Part shown: positions 7,617 through 16,057 of the stretch, piece by piece
Position numbering within the stretch: the first letter of the stretch is position 1
How the letters are laid out: every line of letters starts with the position of its first letter
Source of the DNA: an uncultured Duncaniella sp.
GTDB taxonomy: Bacteria; Bacteroidota; Bacteroidia; Bacteroidales; Muribaculaceae
DNA length: 64,000 nt
Assembly: GCA_910577255.1 (NCBI GenBank)
Contig: CAJTMH010000005.1
Span: 124,001-188,000, forward strand
Direction of reading: 5' to 3'
Translations under genes and position numbers: made by a program
The notes under the pieces: model-generated
What the model saw: the letters and a program-made list of their open reading frames with translations, nothing else
What the model was told of the DNA's origin: nothing
Database searches by the model: none

Positions 7617-8315
7617 ATGACTAATAACGAAAAGAGCTTGTTTTGGATATGTGTAATACTCACAATGAGTATGGCGTTTACGGCATTGATGATTTCTTTG
7701 CCACGAACGGCTGATACCGTTAATCCTACGCGACTTGACTATCAAGGAACAATCGTTGCGATATTTGCACTGCTTGTTACTGCGCTTATTGGGTGGCAGA
7801 TATATTCTGCACTGGGGATTGATCGCAGAGTGTACAAAGCAGAGAAGCGTATTGCAAATATGCTATCTCGTCTTCAGGCAACACAGACAAAGATTGACGC
7901 TACGGCGGAATCATCGGAATATTATAGCAATGGAGCTAATCTGCTTTTAATGGCATTGATAGATTATGTGCAGACAAATAACAATGCTGCTATGTCAAAT
8001 GACGAAAAAATAAAACATTATCGTAATTGCTATATTGTATCAACAAAATCAATTGCTGATTTGGTGAACTCAAACAAAGATAAAAAACTGATAAGTCCTT
8101 TGCTTGATATGTGTTTGCAATGTATATCTTTAAGCACAGCCTTTCTTTTTAAAGATGAAAATATTCAGACAACAAAAGATGTGTTCACGGAAGACAAACA
8201 TGAAAAATGTGAGATGCATTATGCGGCTATTATGAAAAACTCTGCGGCATTGGGCGCAGAATATGTGACAAAAATAAACGAGTATCGACTTAAACGACTT
8301 CAATTGCTCAAATAA
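7617..8315 (+). CDS. Two-helix membrane protein (paralogue B)
   Basis: A 232-residue protein. Transmembrane helices lie near residues 8-27 and 43-63, the second ending LIGWQIYSA. A basic/coiled stretch (RRVYKAEKRIANMLSRLQAT) and an alpha-helical cytoplasmic domain follow. It shares the membrane topology and the GWQI signature with the preceding gene, and I read the two as a duplicated pair. The start is preceded by three 12-bp tandem repeats instead of a typical leader. No family is recognised and no catalytic motif is seen. Confidence 0.7.
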   Translation: MTNNEKSLFWICVILTMSMAFTALMISLPRTADTVNPTRLDYQGTIVAIFALLVTALIGWQIYSALGIDRRVYKAEKRIANMLSRLQATQTKIDATAESSEYYSNGANLLLMALIDYVQTNNNAAMSNDEKIKHYRNCYIVSTKSIADLVNSNKDKKLISPLLDMCLQCISLSTAFLFKDENIQTTKDVFTEDKHEKCEMHYAAIMKNSAALGAEYVTKINEYRLKRLQLLK

Positions 8316-8319
8316 TGAT

Positions 8320-8682
8320 ATGAACTCAGCAAAGGATAAAGACAGAATACTCGCCGAAATCAAAGCGTACACCCCACATCAGCAGATTGAGGGGTTAGAC
8401 AAGTATCTGCCGGAACTTGAACTCGAGGGATTGGTTGATATTTGGTTGGATGAACAAGGCAAGCCTATCACTGTTCGTCTTAACAAGTGCGGTCAAGATT
8501 TTATAAAGGCCGGGGGATATGGAAGCAAGGTCAAGCGTAAACGGAACTCGACAATAAAGGAATTGGGCTACAAAGCTCTTACAGCACCGATGAAATTTGC
8601 TGTATGGCTTCTTGGAGGTCTGATACTCGCTCTGATAGCTTCCATATCAGATAAAGTAATAGACCATTGGTGGCTTTGGTAG
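8320..8682 (+). CDS. Winged-helix-like protein with C-terminal membrane anchor
   Basis: A 120-residue protein. The N-terminal 70 residues read like a small winged helix (ILAEIKAYTPHQQ, then LPELELEGLVDIWLDEQGKP, then LNKCGQDFIKAGG). A basic linker (KVKRKRNS) leads to a single transmembrane helix near residues 93-112, followed by a Trp-rich end. It begins 4 bases after the previous stop and completes a four-gene operon: HTH, two membrane paralogues and this protein. A tail-anchored DNA-binding or protein-binding module is likely. Function unknown. Confidence 0.65.
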   Translation: MNSAKDKDRILAEIKAYTPHQQIEGLDKYLPELELEGLVDIWLDEQGKPITVRLNKCGQDFIKAGGYGSKVKRKRNSTIKELGYKALTAPMKFAVWLLGGLILALIASISDKVIDHWWLW

Positions 8683-8757
8683 TCCATGCGAGCCATTCGT
8701 AATCGGAGTCGCCTCTTTTGTTGAATCTGAGTTTTATATTGCAAAGATACCAAATAT

Positions 8758-9247
8758 ATGGATAGTAACACACCGAAGAAAGAACGGCCTCTTGTAATTC
8801 GCAAAAACATTAGAGGCAAGGAGCATTTCGCATAGATAGCGAAGGGGGCCAAGATGAGGCTGGAGGGTGAGTATAAGTCTGAAATAATCGAACGAACAGT
8901 CATGACCACATACACCGAACAATACTACTCCATAGGCGAGGTGTTGCAGATGCTTGACGTGCCGATTTACACTCTACGCTTCTGGGAGAATCAGTTCCCT
9001 ATCCCAGGCTGACATTGATATGGCGAAAGCCATCAAAAGCGCGGTTTACGACAAGAGTATGAAAATCGAGGGTGCGATTGAGTATCTCAACAAGACATAC
9101 CGTAGATTTCCTCCGCGCTGCCTCAGAATGTGTAATAACAAAAAGGATGCGCTCGCCTTGCTCGATGAAGTCCAAGAAGTTCTTGATGACGCTCATTTGA
9201 TTGCAAGGATAGAGGCCGTGAAAGGTTGGATTGAAAATATGGAATAG
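8758..9247 (+). pseudogene. Broken MerR-type regulator
   Basis: A MerR-like helix-turn-helix N-terminus starts at 8902 (YYSIGEVLQMLDVPIYTLRF, then WENQFP) and stops at 9010-9012. The MerR C-terminus continues in another frame (DIDMAKAIKSAVYDKSMKIE, then ARIEAVKGWIENME) to 9247. The linker with the usual basic wing is missing, so both a frameshift and a small deletion are present. Upstream from 8758 the same frame reads MDSNTPKKERPLVIRKNIRG with a TAG at about 8836, which may be another broken piece. The gene is not expected to give a working regulator. Confidence 0.7.
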
Positions 9248-9453
9248 GTCGACACAGGAATGGGGGCTTCGTCCGGGGCGACAATGCAGCTCTAGTCCGA
9301 AAGGAGGCTTCACGTCACGTTCATTATATCGTTTCATGTATCTTCCCGACAGATACGGAGGCAAGGTAATCTGACTTTTTCATGTGCAATAGGGCAAAAC
9401 CTTAATTGTTAACAAGTGTTACTCCTTGGAGTGATAAAGGGCGTGTCAATTTT

Positions 9454-9536
9454 ACCCATGTTTCACCAAATTTCATAACAAATGCTATATTATTGATATT
9501 CTTTACGCTTTTTTATTTGCCGAAAATGTTAGATCC
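9454..9536. repeat. Right-edge repeats of the tRNA-Ser island
   Basis: ACCCATGTTTCACCA (9454-9468) and CCGAAAATGTTAGATCC (9520-9536) match the left-edge repeats at 5604-5631, but in swapped order and 50 bases apart. The rest of the 9248-9703 gap has no supportable gene, only the hairpin at 9618-9661. Confidence 0.5.
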
Positions 9537-9617
9537 TTGAATGTGAATTTGTCATCATTCTATCCCGAGTGGTAGCCTCCGCCGAATTAGGAAAAGCAGA
9601 TGGCATTATTGCTATAA

Positions 9618-9661
9618 ATCGGACTGTGGCTTGATCGTCATGAATCAAGCCACAGTCCGAT
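9618..9661 (-). terminator. Terminator of the thiamine operon
   Basis: A perfect 18-bp stem (ATCGGACTGTGGCTTGAT) with an 8-base loop lies 43 bases after the thiH stop. Confidence 0.8.
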
Positions 9662-9703
9662 GAATAGTCATGAAAATTTGGATAGAGCCGATGACTCGTG
9701 GCA

Positions 9704-10813
9704 TCAGTCGAATATCTTGTCCCAGTCTTTCCATACGGCCTCATAGCCGAGAGCGCGTATCTCGGCCACTACAGCCTGTGGTGAGCGTGGGTCGGAGACT
9801 TCAAACTGCTCGAGGGCATCGGGGGTTGACACATATCCTCCCGGTTCGGTTTTGCTTCCTGCGCTCATCGAGGTCACGCCGAGTTTCATCATGTTGGCTC
9901 GGAAAGCCGGGGTTTCGCGTGTGGAGTAGGAGATGTCAACGTCGTGATCGAAAATTCGGAATGCGAATGTCACCTGTGCGAGTTCACGGTCACTCATCAC
10001 CACTTTGGGCTGGTAGCCTCCTTCGGCAGGACACATGCGAGGAAAATTAATGCTGTAGCGTGTCTGCCAATAATTTTTGCGCAGATATCTCAGATGTCTC
10101 GCCATCATGGCAAGGTCGGTGCGCCAATCCTCCAGGCCTATGAGCACTCCCATCCCTATCTTATGCACTCCGGCTTGGCCCATGCGGTCGAATCCGTTGA
10201 CACGCCAGTCAAATATCGATTTCATGCCCTTGGGATGATACCTCTTATAGTTGGCCTCATGGTATGTCTCCTGGAAGCACACCACTCCGTTGAGCCCGCT
10301 TTTCACGAGCCGGGCGTAGCTCTCCGCCTTCATCGGCATCACCTCGATGGTGAGATTGTTGAAATAGGGACGAGCCACATGAAGCACTTTCTCAAGGTAG
10401 TCCACACCGTTGAGAGCCGGAAATTCACCCGATACTATGAGCAGGTTTTCAAACGGTCCGAGTTTGCGTATGGCTTCGCATTCGGCTTTCACCTGATCCA
10501 TTGTCAGTGTGACGCGAGTGAGGGGATTATTGTGGTTGAAGCCGCAATAGACACATGAATTGGTGCATGCGTTCGACACATACATCGGGATATACATTGA
10601 TATCGTTTTCCCGAACCGTTCCTGTGTATACCGTCGGCTCAGCTGTGCCATGACTTCGAGATAAGGCTCGGCCGCCGGTGAGATGAGGGCCATGAAGTCA
10701 TCCACACTCAGGTGTTCCTTGCGCAGGGCAGCCTCCACGTGGGCAGCTGTGCGCGAGTTGATGAACCTCGTGGTCTCATCCCAGTCATATTTCTTTAATT
10801 CTTCTGAAAACAT
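9704..10813 (-). CDS. thiH: 2-iminoacetate synthase ThiH
   Basis: A radical SAM enzyme that splits tyrosine to give 2-iminoacetate (dehydroglycine) for the thiazole ring of thiamine. The 369-residue protein has the CxxxCxxC cluster motif at C83, C87 and C90 (CTNSCVYC), and CGFNHNN follows directly. The length is normal for ThiH. It is the last gene of the thiD-thiS-tenI-thiE-thiG-thiC-thiH run, 37 bases after thiC, and ends at a strong hairpin. Use of ThiH, not the oxygen-dependent glycine oxidase ThiO, fits an anaerobe. Confidence 0.96.
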   Translation of the reverse strand: MFSEELKKYDWDETTRFINSRTAAHVEAALRKEHLSVDDFMALISPAAEPYLEVMAQLSRRYTQERFGKTISMYIPMYVSNACTNSCVYCGFNHNNPLTRVTLTMDQVKAECEAIRKLGPFENLLIVSGEFPALNGVDYLEKVLHVARPYFNNLTIEVMPMKAESYARLVKSGLNGVVCFQETYHEANYKRYHPKGMKSIFDWRVNGFDRMGQAGVHKIGMGVLIGLEDWRTDLAMMARHLRYLRKNYWQTRYSINFPRMCPAEGGYQPKVVMSDRELAQVTFAFRIFDHDVDISYSTRETPAFRANMMKLGVTSMSAGSKTEPGGYVSTPDALEQFEVSDPRSPQAVVAEIRALGYEAVWKDWDKIFD

Positions 10814-10850
10814 CTTTCAAGTCTCCTTCTACATGCTATGATGGTCGGGC

Positions 10851-12551
10851 TCAACGGGCGCAGTCGTCCACAAGCTGTTGTGTTATGCGCATTGCACAGA
10901 AGTTAGGACCGCACATAGTGCAGAACCGGTCGTCATCCTTGTGGCTTTCCACATAGTACTGCCGTGCTCTCGCCGGGTCAAGCGAAAGGTTGAACTGGTC
11001 CTTCCACCTGAATTCAAACCTGGCTTTGCTCATTGCGTCGTCACGCACCTGCGCACCGGGATGACCTTTGGCGAGGTCGGCCGCATGGGCAGCGATTTTG
11101 TAGGTGATGACACCGTTGCGCACATCCTCGAGGTTAGGGAGCGCCAGATGCTCTTTGGGGGTCACGTAGCATATCATGGCTGTTCCCATCCAGGCTATCT
11201 GCGCCGCGCCGATGGCCGATGTGATGTGGTCATAACCCGGGGCGATGTCAGTGGTGAGCGGCCCGAGGGTATAGAATGGCGCCTCATGGCATTTGTCGAG
11301 CTGACGCTCCATGTTTTCGCGAATCTTGTGCATGGGCACGTGTCCGGGACCTTCGATCAGCACCTGGACATTGTGTTTCCATGCTATTTCCGTCAGTTCG
11401 CCGAGCACATCGAGTTCCATGAACTGTGAGCGGTCATTGGCATCATGTATGGAGCCGGGACGCAGACCGTCGCCGAGCGATACAGCCACGTCATAGGCTG
11501 CGAGGATTTCACATATCTCTTCAAAGTGGGTATAGAGGAAGTTTTCACAGTCATGCAGCACAGCCCAGCGGGTCATGATGGAGCCTCCGCGCGATACTAT
11601 TCCGGTGAGTCGTTCCTGCACCATGTCGGCATGGGCGCGCAAAGCCCCGGCATGGATAGTGAAATAGTCCACACCTTGTTCGGCCTGTTCGATGAGGGTG
11701 TCGCGGTAAATTTCCCATGTGAGGTCCTCCACCTTTCCGTTTACCTTTTCGAGAGCCTGGTAGACAGGTACTGTACCCACCGGTACAGGGCAGTTCCTGA
11801 TAATCCATTCGCGTGTCTCATGGATGTTGTCGCCAGTTGAAAGATCCATAAGCGTGTCACCTCCCCAATAGCAGCTCCACACGGCTTTGCTGACCTCCTC
11901 CTCGATACCCGACGAGAGGGCTGAGTTGCCGATGTTGGTGTTGAGTTTCACAAGGAAGTTGCGGCCTATGATCATTGGCTCGGCTTCGGGGTGGTTAGGG
12001 TTGGCTGGGAGAACGGCTCGTCCGGCTGCTATTTCGTCACGCACGAATTCAGGTGTGATGTGCGATTCTATTCCCAGGGCTTTGGCATTGTTGTTCTCGC
12101 GGATGGCCACATATTCCATCTCGGGGGTTATAATCCCTTCCCGGGCGAGTGCCATCTGGGTGATGGCTTTTCCGGCGGCGGCACGGCGCGGTGCGTAACG
12201 ATGGCCGAAACGTATTGAGTCGAGGCTCTTGTCGGCCTCGCGCTGGCGTCCATATTCCGATGTGATGTGGGGGAGTTGCTCAAGGTCGTCGCGGAGGCTG
12301 AGCCACTCTTCACGCAGACGTGGCAATCCGCGGTTGATATCCACCTCGACATTGGGATCGGTATATACGCCGCTGGTGTCATAGACATAGACCGGCTCAT
12401 TCTGTCGCACGAGTCTCTCGCCATTGATTATCTTGACGGTCGGGGTGAGGTTGACGCGTCGCATACCGACTTTTATATGGTGGATTTCGCCGTCGATATA
12501 TACTTTTTCAGACCCCGGATAGGAGTTGACATCAATATTTTCTATTTGCAT
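10851..12551 (-). CDS. thiC: Phosphomethylpyrimidine synthase ThiC
   Basis: A 566-residue radical SAM-type enzyme that converts aminoimidazole ribotide to HMP phosphate, the pyrimidine half of thiamine. The C-terminal cluster motif CxxCxxxxC is present as CTMCGPNFC near residue 545. The core has typical ThiC segments such as IEGPGHVPMHKIREN and GPLTTDIAPGYDHITSAIGA. It lies 51 bases after thiG in the same operon and is under the TPP riboswitch at the operon front. The N-terminus (about 90 residues before RFGHRYAPR) is the usual extended ThiC N-domain. Confidence 0.97.
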   Translation of the reverse strand: MQIENIDVNSYPGSEKVYIDGEIHHIKVGMRRVNLTPTVKIINGERLVRQNEPVYVYDTSGVYTDPNVEVDINRGLPRLREEWLSLRDDLEQLPHITSEYGRQREADKSLDSIRFGHRYAPRRAAAGKAITQMALAREGIITPEMEYVAIRENNNAKALGIESHITPEFVRDEIAAGRAVLPANPNHPEAEPMIIGRNFLVKLNTNIGNSALSSGIEEEVSKAVWSCYWGGDTLMDLSTGDNIHETREWIIRNCPVPVGTVPVYQALEKVNGKVEDLTWEIYRDTLIEQAEQGVDYFTIHAGALRAHADMVQERLTGIVSRGGSIMTRWAVLHDCENFLYTHFEEICEILAAYDVAVSLGDGLRPGSIHDANDRSQFMELDVLGELTEIAWKHNVQVLIEGPGHVPMHKIRENMERQLDKCHEAPFYTLGPLTTDIAPGYDHITSAIGAAQIAWMGTAMICYVTPKEHLALPNLEDVRNGVITYKIAAHAADLAKGHPGAQVRDDAMSKARFEFRWKDQFNLSLDPARARQYYVESHKDDDRFCTMCGPNFCAMRITQQLVDDCAR

Positions 12552-12602
12552 CTGTTGATGAAAGGTTAAGAGTGTTCGGATAGTGAGGAATAAGGGAGGA
12601 CC

Positions 12603-13379
12603 TTAGAGGTCGAGAAAAGCGGTGAGTGGACTGGTGGCCGACGCTGAGACAGATACGCTTCCGAGTCCGGCGAGATAGCCGCGTCTGCCTGCCTCCACAG
12701 CGAGTTTGAAGGCGATTGCCATTTCTACGGGATCGCCGGCTACAGCTATCGCGGTATTGACGAGCACGGCGTCGGCTCCCATTTCCATAGCGTCGGCGGC
12801 GTGTGAAGGAGCGCCGAGTCCTGCATCAATCACCACCGGCACACGGCTTTCGGCGATTATGATTTCGAGCAAGTCACGTGTTTTAAGGCCTTTGTTGGTT
12901 CCTATCGGTGCACCGAGAGGCATCACGGCAGCTGTACCGACCTCTTCGAGACGTTTACAAAGCACAGGGTCGGCCTGTATGTAGGGGAGAACCTTGAATC
13001 CTTGTTTGGCAAGTGTTTCGGTAGCCTTCAAGGTTTCGATGGGGTCGGGGAGGAGATATTTGGGGTCGGGGTGGATTTCGAGCTTTATGAAATCGGTCCC
13101 GAAACAGTCGCGGGCGAGATTGGCTGCAAGTACTGCCTCTTCGGCATTGCGTACTCCCGACGTGTTGGGTAGCAGCTGCACATGTTCGCGATTGATATGA
13201 CGCAGCATATCGTCATCTTCCTCGTGGTCCATGTCAATGCGTTTCATGGCCACCGTTATCATTTCAGAGCCTGACGCCAGGATGGATTCAAGCATAAGAC
13301 GGTTAGAGGAGAATTTTCCGGTGCCTACGAAGAGGCGTGAGGTAAACTCCCTGCCACCGATTGTGAGAATATCGGTCAT
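12603..13379 (-). CDS. thiG: Thiazole synthase ThiG
   Basis: A 258-residue TIM-barrel enzyme that condenses 1-deoxyxylulose 5-phosphate, iminoacetate and the ThiS thiocarboxylate into the thiazole phosphate. Visible family features are GTGKF near residue 20, LLPNTSG near residue 69, the Schiff-base lysine in FIKLEIHPDPKYLLPD, and the phosphate loops DAGLGAPSHAADAMEMG and VNTAIA. It sits between thiE and thiC. The partner thiH is present in this operon, and thiS is four genes upstream. Confidence 0.96.
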   Translation of the reverse strand: MTDILTIGGREFTSRLFVGTGKFSSNRLMLESILASGSEMITVAMKRIDMDHEEDDDMLRHINREHVQLLPNTSGVRNAEEAVLAANLARDCFGTDFIKLEIHPDPKYLLPDPIETLKATETLAKQGFKVLPYIQADPVLCKRLEEVGTAAVMPLGAPIGTNKGLKTRDLLEIIIAESRVPVVIDAGLGAPSHAADAMEMGADAVLVNTAIAVAGDPVEMAIAFKLAVEAGRRGYLAGLGSVSVSASATSPLTAFLDL

Positions 13380-13415
13380 TATCTTTAAAGTTGTGATGAA
13401 TAAACTGTTATATTC

Positions 13416-14063
13416 CTATTGTGCAGCTCTCTTGTTGGAGGGCCTGTGTGGTTCGAGTGCTTCAAGCACACGCCGGGTATAGTCCACAGGATTGTCAGCA
13501 TTGATGATGGCACCGCTCATCGCCACGCCGTTGACACCTGTCGACATTATGGAAGGTATATCCTCGAGGGTTATCCCTCCTATGGCCACTATGGGAAGGA
13601 GCATATCGGCTCCGCGGACCTCGTCCACAATCTTTTTGTAACCCTCAAGACCTATCACCGGCGAGAGGTTGGCCTTTGTGGTGGTGTAGCGGAAAGGGCC
13701 GAGTCCGACATAGTCCACGTCCCAACCTTTGAATGCCATGATATCGGCGGCTGTGTTGGCTGTGCAACCTATCACGGCTTCGGCCCCCATGAGCTCGCGG
13801 GCCTGTAGCGGCGACATGTCGTGTTTGCCGAGATGCACACCGTGTACCGACATCTCCATGGCGAGCTCCACGCGGTCATCAAATATCAAAAACGCGTTAT
13901 TCTCCTGGCACAGTGGGATAATCTCCTGTGCCACCTGACGAAATTCCTCGTCCGACGCATCCTTCATTCGAAGTTGCACCCATTTGCAGCCCCCTTCAAG
14001 CACCATCTGTACCTCTTCAGGGATTGAATATTTATCGCTGGGATGTGTTATGAACTGTAACAT
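13416..14063 (-). CDS. thiE: Thiamine-phosphate synthase ThiE
   Basis: A 215-residue TIM barrel that joins HMP-PP to thiazole phosphate to form thiamine monophosphate. Family motifs seen are QLRMKDASDEE for pyrophosphate binding, FLIFDDRVELA, VHLGKHDMS, VIGCTANTAADI, YVGLGPFRYTTTKA and IVAIGGI. It is the canonical ThiE of the operon; a second, divergent ThiE/TenI-like protein is encoded just upstream. Spacing of 37-40 bases to each neighbour is consistent with one transcript. Confidence 0.93.
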   Translation of the reverse strand: MLQFITHPSDKYSIPEEVQMVLEGGCKWVQLRMKDASDEEFRQVAQEIIPLCQENNAFLIFDDRVELAMEMSVHGVHLGKHDMSPLQARELMGAEAVIGCTANTAADIMAFKGWDVDYVGLGPFRYTTTKANLSPVIGLEGYKKIVDEVRGADMLLPIVAIGGITLEDIPSIMSTGVNGVAMSGAIINADNPVDYTRRVLEALEPHRPSNKRAAQ

Positions 14064-14102
14064 AGTTGATATGATTAATCGGTGGGTAATCGGTAGTGGG
14101 TC

Positions 14103-14678
14103 CTACGACTCACTTATCCGTGTTATTCTTTTCATTTCCTCGGCAGGTGCATCCCAGGGCAAAGCCCCGAGCATCGCATAACCGCTGAAATTGTAACGTT
14201 TGAGTTCGGGTAGACGTTCAAATGTCACCCCTCCGAGGGCTATCACCGGGGGATGGTCCACGAGCGAGAGCTCCGACAGCAGGGCTGGTGAGAAACGGCT
14301 ACGGTAGCCTGACTTGGAGATGCTGTCGAAAATCGGGCTTAATGTGACGTATGCCATCCCTACTGATTCGCGCACCTCTCCGATGGTGTGGCACGAACGG
14401 CTCAGCGCACCCCGGTAGAGCGACGGTGGCTCGGGGCAACGGCGGTTGAGATGAAGGCCGCCGAGATTGAATTCGTTTACGAGGTCGAAATGTCCGTGGA
14501 GCACCAGTGAGCCGTGCCAACGTTGCGGTATAGCCTCGATGAGCCGGCGCATGTCGGTCAACGATGCTCCCGGATGGCGCAGATGCACACGGTGCCATCC
14601 GTTTTCGAGGATGGCGACGACATTCTTGGCTTCGGTGCGCTCATTGATATGTTGGGGAGTGATGGCTATTTTCAGCAT
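14103..14678 (-). CDS. ThiE/TenI-like protein, second copy
   Basis: A 191-residue TIM barrel of the ThiE/TenI superfamily (VHLRHPGASLTDMRRLIEAI, LHLNRRCP, AYVTLSPIFDSISKSGY, VIALGGVTFERLPEL). It is shorter than the ThiE at 13416-14063. In place of the ThiE segment KxxxSDEE for pyrophosphate it has HPGASLTD, and it has LNRRCP where ThiE has LGKHD. TenI proteins speed the aromatization of the thiazole product of ThiG and do not make thiamine phosphate. A TenI-like thiazole tautomerase role is therefore the best inference; a divergent synthase remains possible. Confidence 0.85.
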   Translation of the reverse strand: MLKIAITPQHINERTEAKNVVAILENGWHRVHLRHPGASLTDMRRLIEAIPQRWHGSLVLHGHFDLVNEFNLGGLHLNRRCPEPPSLYRGALSRSCHTIGEVRESVGMAYVTLSPIFDSISKSGYRSRFSPALLSELSLVDHPPVIALGGVTFERLPELKRYNFSGYAMLGALPWDAPAEEMKRITRISES

Positions 14679-14717
14679 GATGGAATGGCTGTGGGCTACA
14701 GGGTTGGTGATGGATTG

Positions 14718-14918
14718 TCAACCTCCGTAAAAGGCTTTGATTATCACTATTTTGTCACCTTCGTGAAGAATGGTGGCTGCACGTGCCTGAGCGGGTATCA
14801 CACGGCCGTTGAGGGCTGTCGCGATCCCTTGCGGAGCTATCTCCTTGGCATTGAGAGCATCCTGGAGGGTGGCATTGTCGGCAATTTCGAGGATACGGTC
14901 GTTAACGGTTATCTGCAT
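14718..14918 (-). CDS. thiS: Sulfur carrier ThiS
   Basis: A 66-residue beta-grasp protein that carries the sulfur for the thiazole as a C-terminal thiocarboxylate. It ends in the required Gly-Gly (AFYGG). Its start overlaps the end of thiD by 17 bases. The activating enzyme ThiF is not in this window, so adenylation must come from a gene elsewhere or from a MoeB-type enzyme. Confidence 0.93.
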   Translation of the reverse strand: MQITVNDRILEIADNATLQDALNAKEIAPQGIATALNGRVIPAQARAATILHEGDKIVIIKAFYGG

Positions 14919-15738
14919 GGCGGTCTGGATTATAGTTTTTCAACCTGCGGGGAGCGAAAAAGTGGTTCACCGGGCCATGTCCCTTTCCTGTGGTGACGAA
15001 TGCTCCGGCTTCCAGTGCGCGTGTCACATATAGCTTCGCCTGGCGCACGGCAGCTTTGAGGTCATAGCCGAGGGCAAGATACGAGGCTATGGCAGAGGAG
15101 AGGGTGCACCCGGTGCCGTGGGTGTTGATTGTATCCACAGCGTCGGCACGCAGCTCAATGGCTTCGCGGCAATGGTTGAGATAAAGAATGTCGGTCTTGA
15201 AATCTGTGTCAGCTGTGTCGCCCCCTTTTATGAGAATGTTGCGGCACCCCATCTCGCTGAGTGTGTGGGCCTGGAGTTCGGGGTCGTCAGAACCGGTGAG
15301 GGCGAAAGCTTCACGCTGGTTGGGGGTGACGATTGTGGCAAGAGGGAACAGCCGCGTGGTGAGTATTTCCACACCGGAGTCATCAAGGAGGGCTGAGCCG
15401 GAGGTTGAGACCATCACCGGGTCTATGACAAGGTTTTGCGGACGGTACATCTCCATGCGGTCGGCCACAGCTGCTGCAACTTCGGCATTGCACAGCATGC
15501 CTGTTTTTACGGCCAGCGGAGGGATGTCGGTCATCACCATATCGATTTGGTCGGCGATGGATTGCGGAGTCACAGCCATGATTGAGCGCACTCCGGCGGT
15601 GTTCTGCGCCGTGAGTGCCGTGATGGCTGTCATGCCGTAGCAACCAATGGCCGATATGGTCTTCAGGTCGGCTTGGATTCCGGCACCTCCCGAGGGGTCT
15701 GAACCGGCTATTGATAGGACTGGGAAATAATTTCTCAT
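14902..15738 (-). CDS. thiD: HMP/HMP-phosphate kinase ThiD
   Basis: A 278-residue ribokinase-fold enzyme that phosphorylates HMP and HMP-P to HMP-PP. Motifs are GSDPSGGAGIQADLKT near residue 13, ALTAQNTAGV, DPVMVSTSGSALL and the ATP/anion loop HGTGCTLSSAIASYLALG near residue 213. It is the first gene of the thiamine operon and directly follows the TPP riboswitch leader. Its end overlaps thiS by 17 bases. Confidence 0.95.
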   Translation of the reverse strand: MRNYFPVLSIAGSDPSGGAGIQADLKTISAIGCYGMTAITALTAQNTAGVRSIMAVTPQSIADQIDMVMTDIPPLAVKTGMLCNAEVAAAVADRMEMYRPQNLVIDPVMVSTSGSALLDDSGVEILTTRLFPLATIVTPNQREAFALTGSDDPELQAHTLSEMGCRNILIKGGDTADTDFKTDILYLNHCREAIELRADAVDTINTHGTGCTLSSAIASYLALGYDLKAAVRQAKLYVTRALEAGAFVTTGKGHGPVNHFFAPRRLKNYNPDRHADNR

Positions 15739-15834
15739 CGCGTGTCGGGCATTGAAAAGTTTTTGATAAAAACTGTGTTGACAAAGCGATGATGCCCACC
15801 GGGCTTGACGGCTTGCGACGATAATTAACCGGAA

Positions 15835-15980
15835 CTACGCCGGGGGAATGTGATGTTTTGCTCCCCGCGTGTGTATGATAAGCCGTAGTGCAATCCCTTC
15901 GGCGGTACTAACCGCATCAGGTTCAGAGGGTATCATCTCAGCGGGGCTCCTTGGGCGGGGCTCCGCACCCCTTTGTCGCC
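15835..15980 (-). promoter_or_regulatory. TPP riboswitch
   Basis: On the minus strand the leader has the TPP aptamer core in order: GGGGTGC (15965-15971), CTGAGAtgatACCC (about 15927-15940), GAACCTGATgcggTTAGTACCGC, and GAAGGGA (15895-15901). The aptamer covers about 15890-15978. A distal stem CTACG/CGTAG (15835-15839 with 15884-15888) encloses a C-rich/G-rich inner stem. It is a possible expression platform without a clear U-run, so translational control is plausible. No gene lies in 15739-16057 other than this leader. Confidence 0.93.
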
Positions 15981-15981
15981 A

Positions 15982-16013
15982 CAAAGGTAGGTGTTTATTA
16001 TTTAATATGCAAA
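15982..16013 (-). promoter_or_regulatory. Promoter of the thiamine operon
   Basis: Minus-strand TTTG (16010-16013), 20 bases, then TACCTTTG (15982-15989). It places transcription start just before the TPP aptamer. Confidence 0.85.
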
Positions 16014-16057
16014 TGAAAATTTCTTATCACTCGTTCGCGCCATACGGTCAGCTCCGA

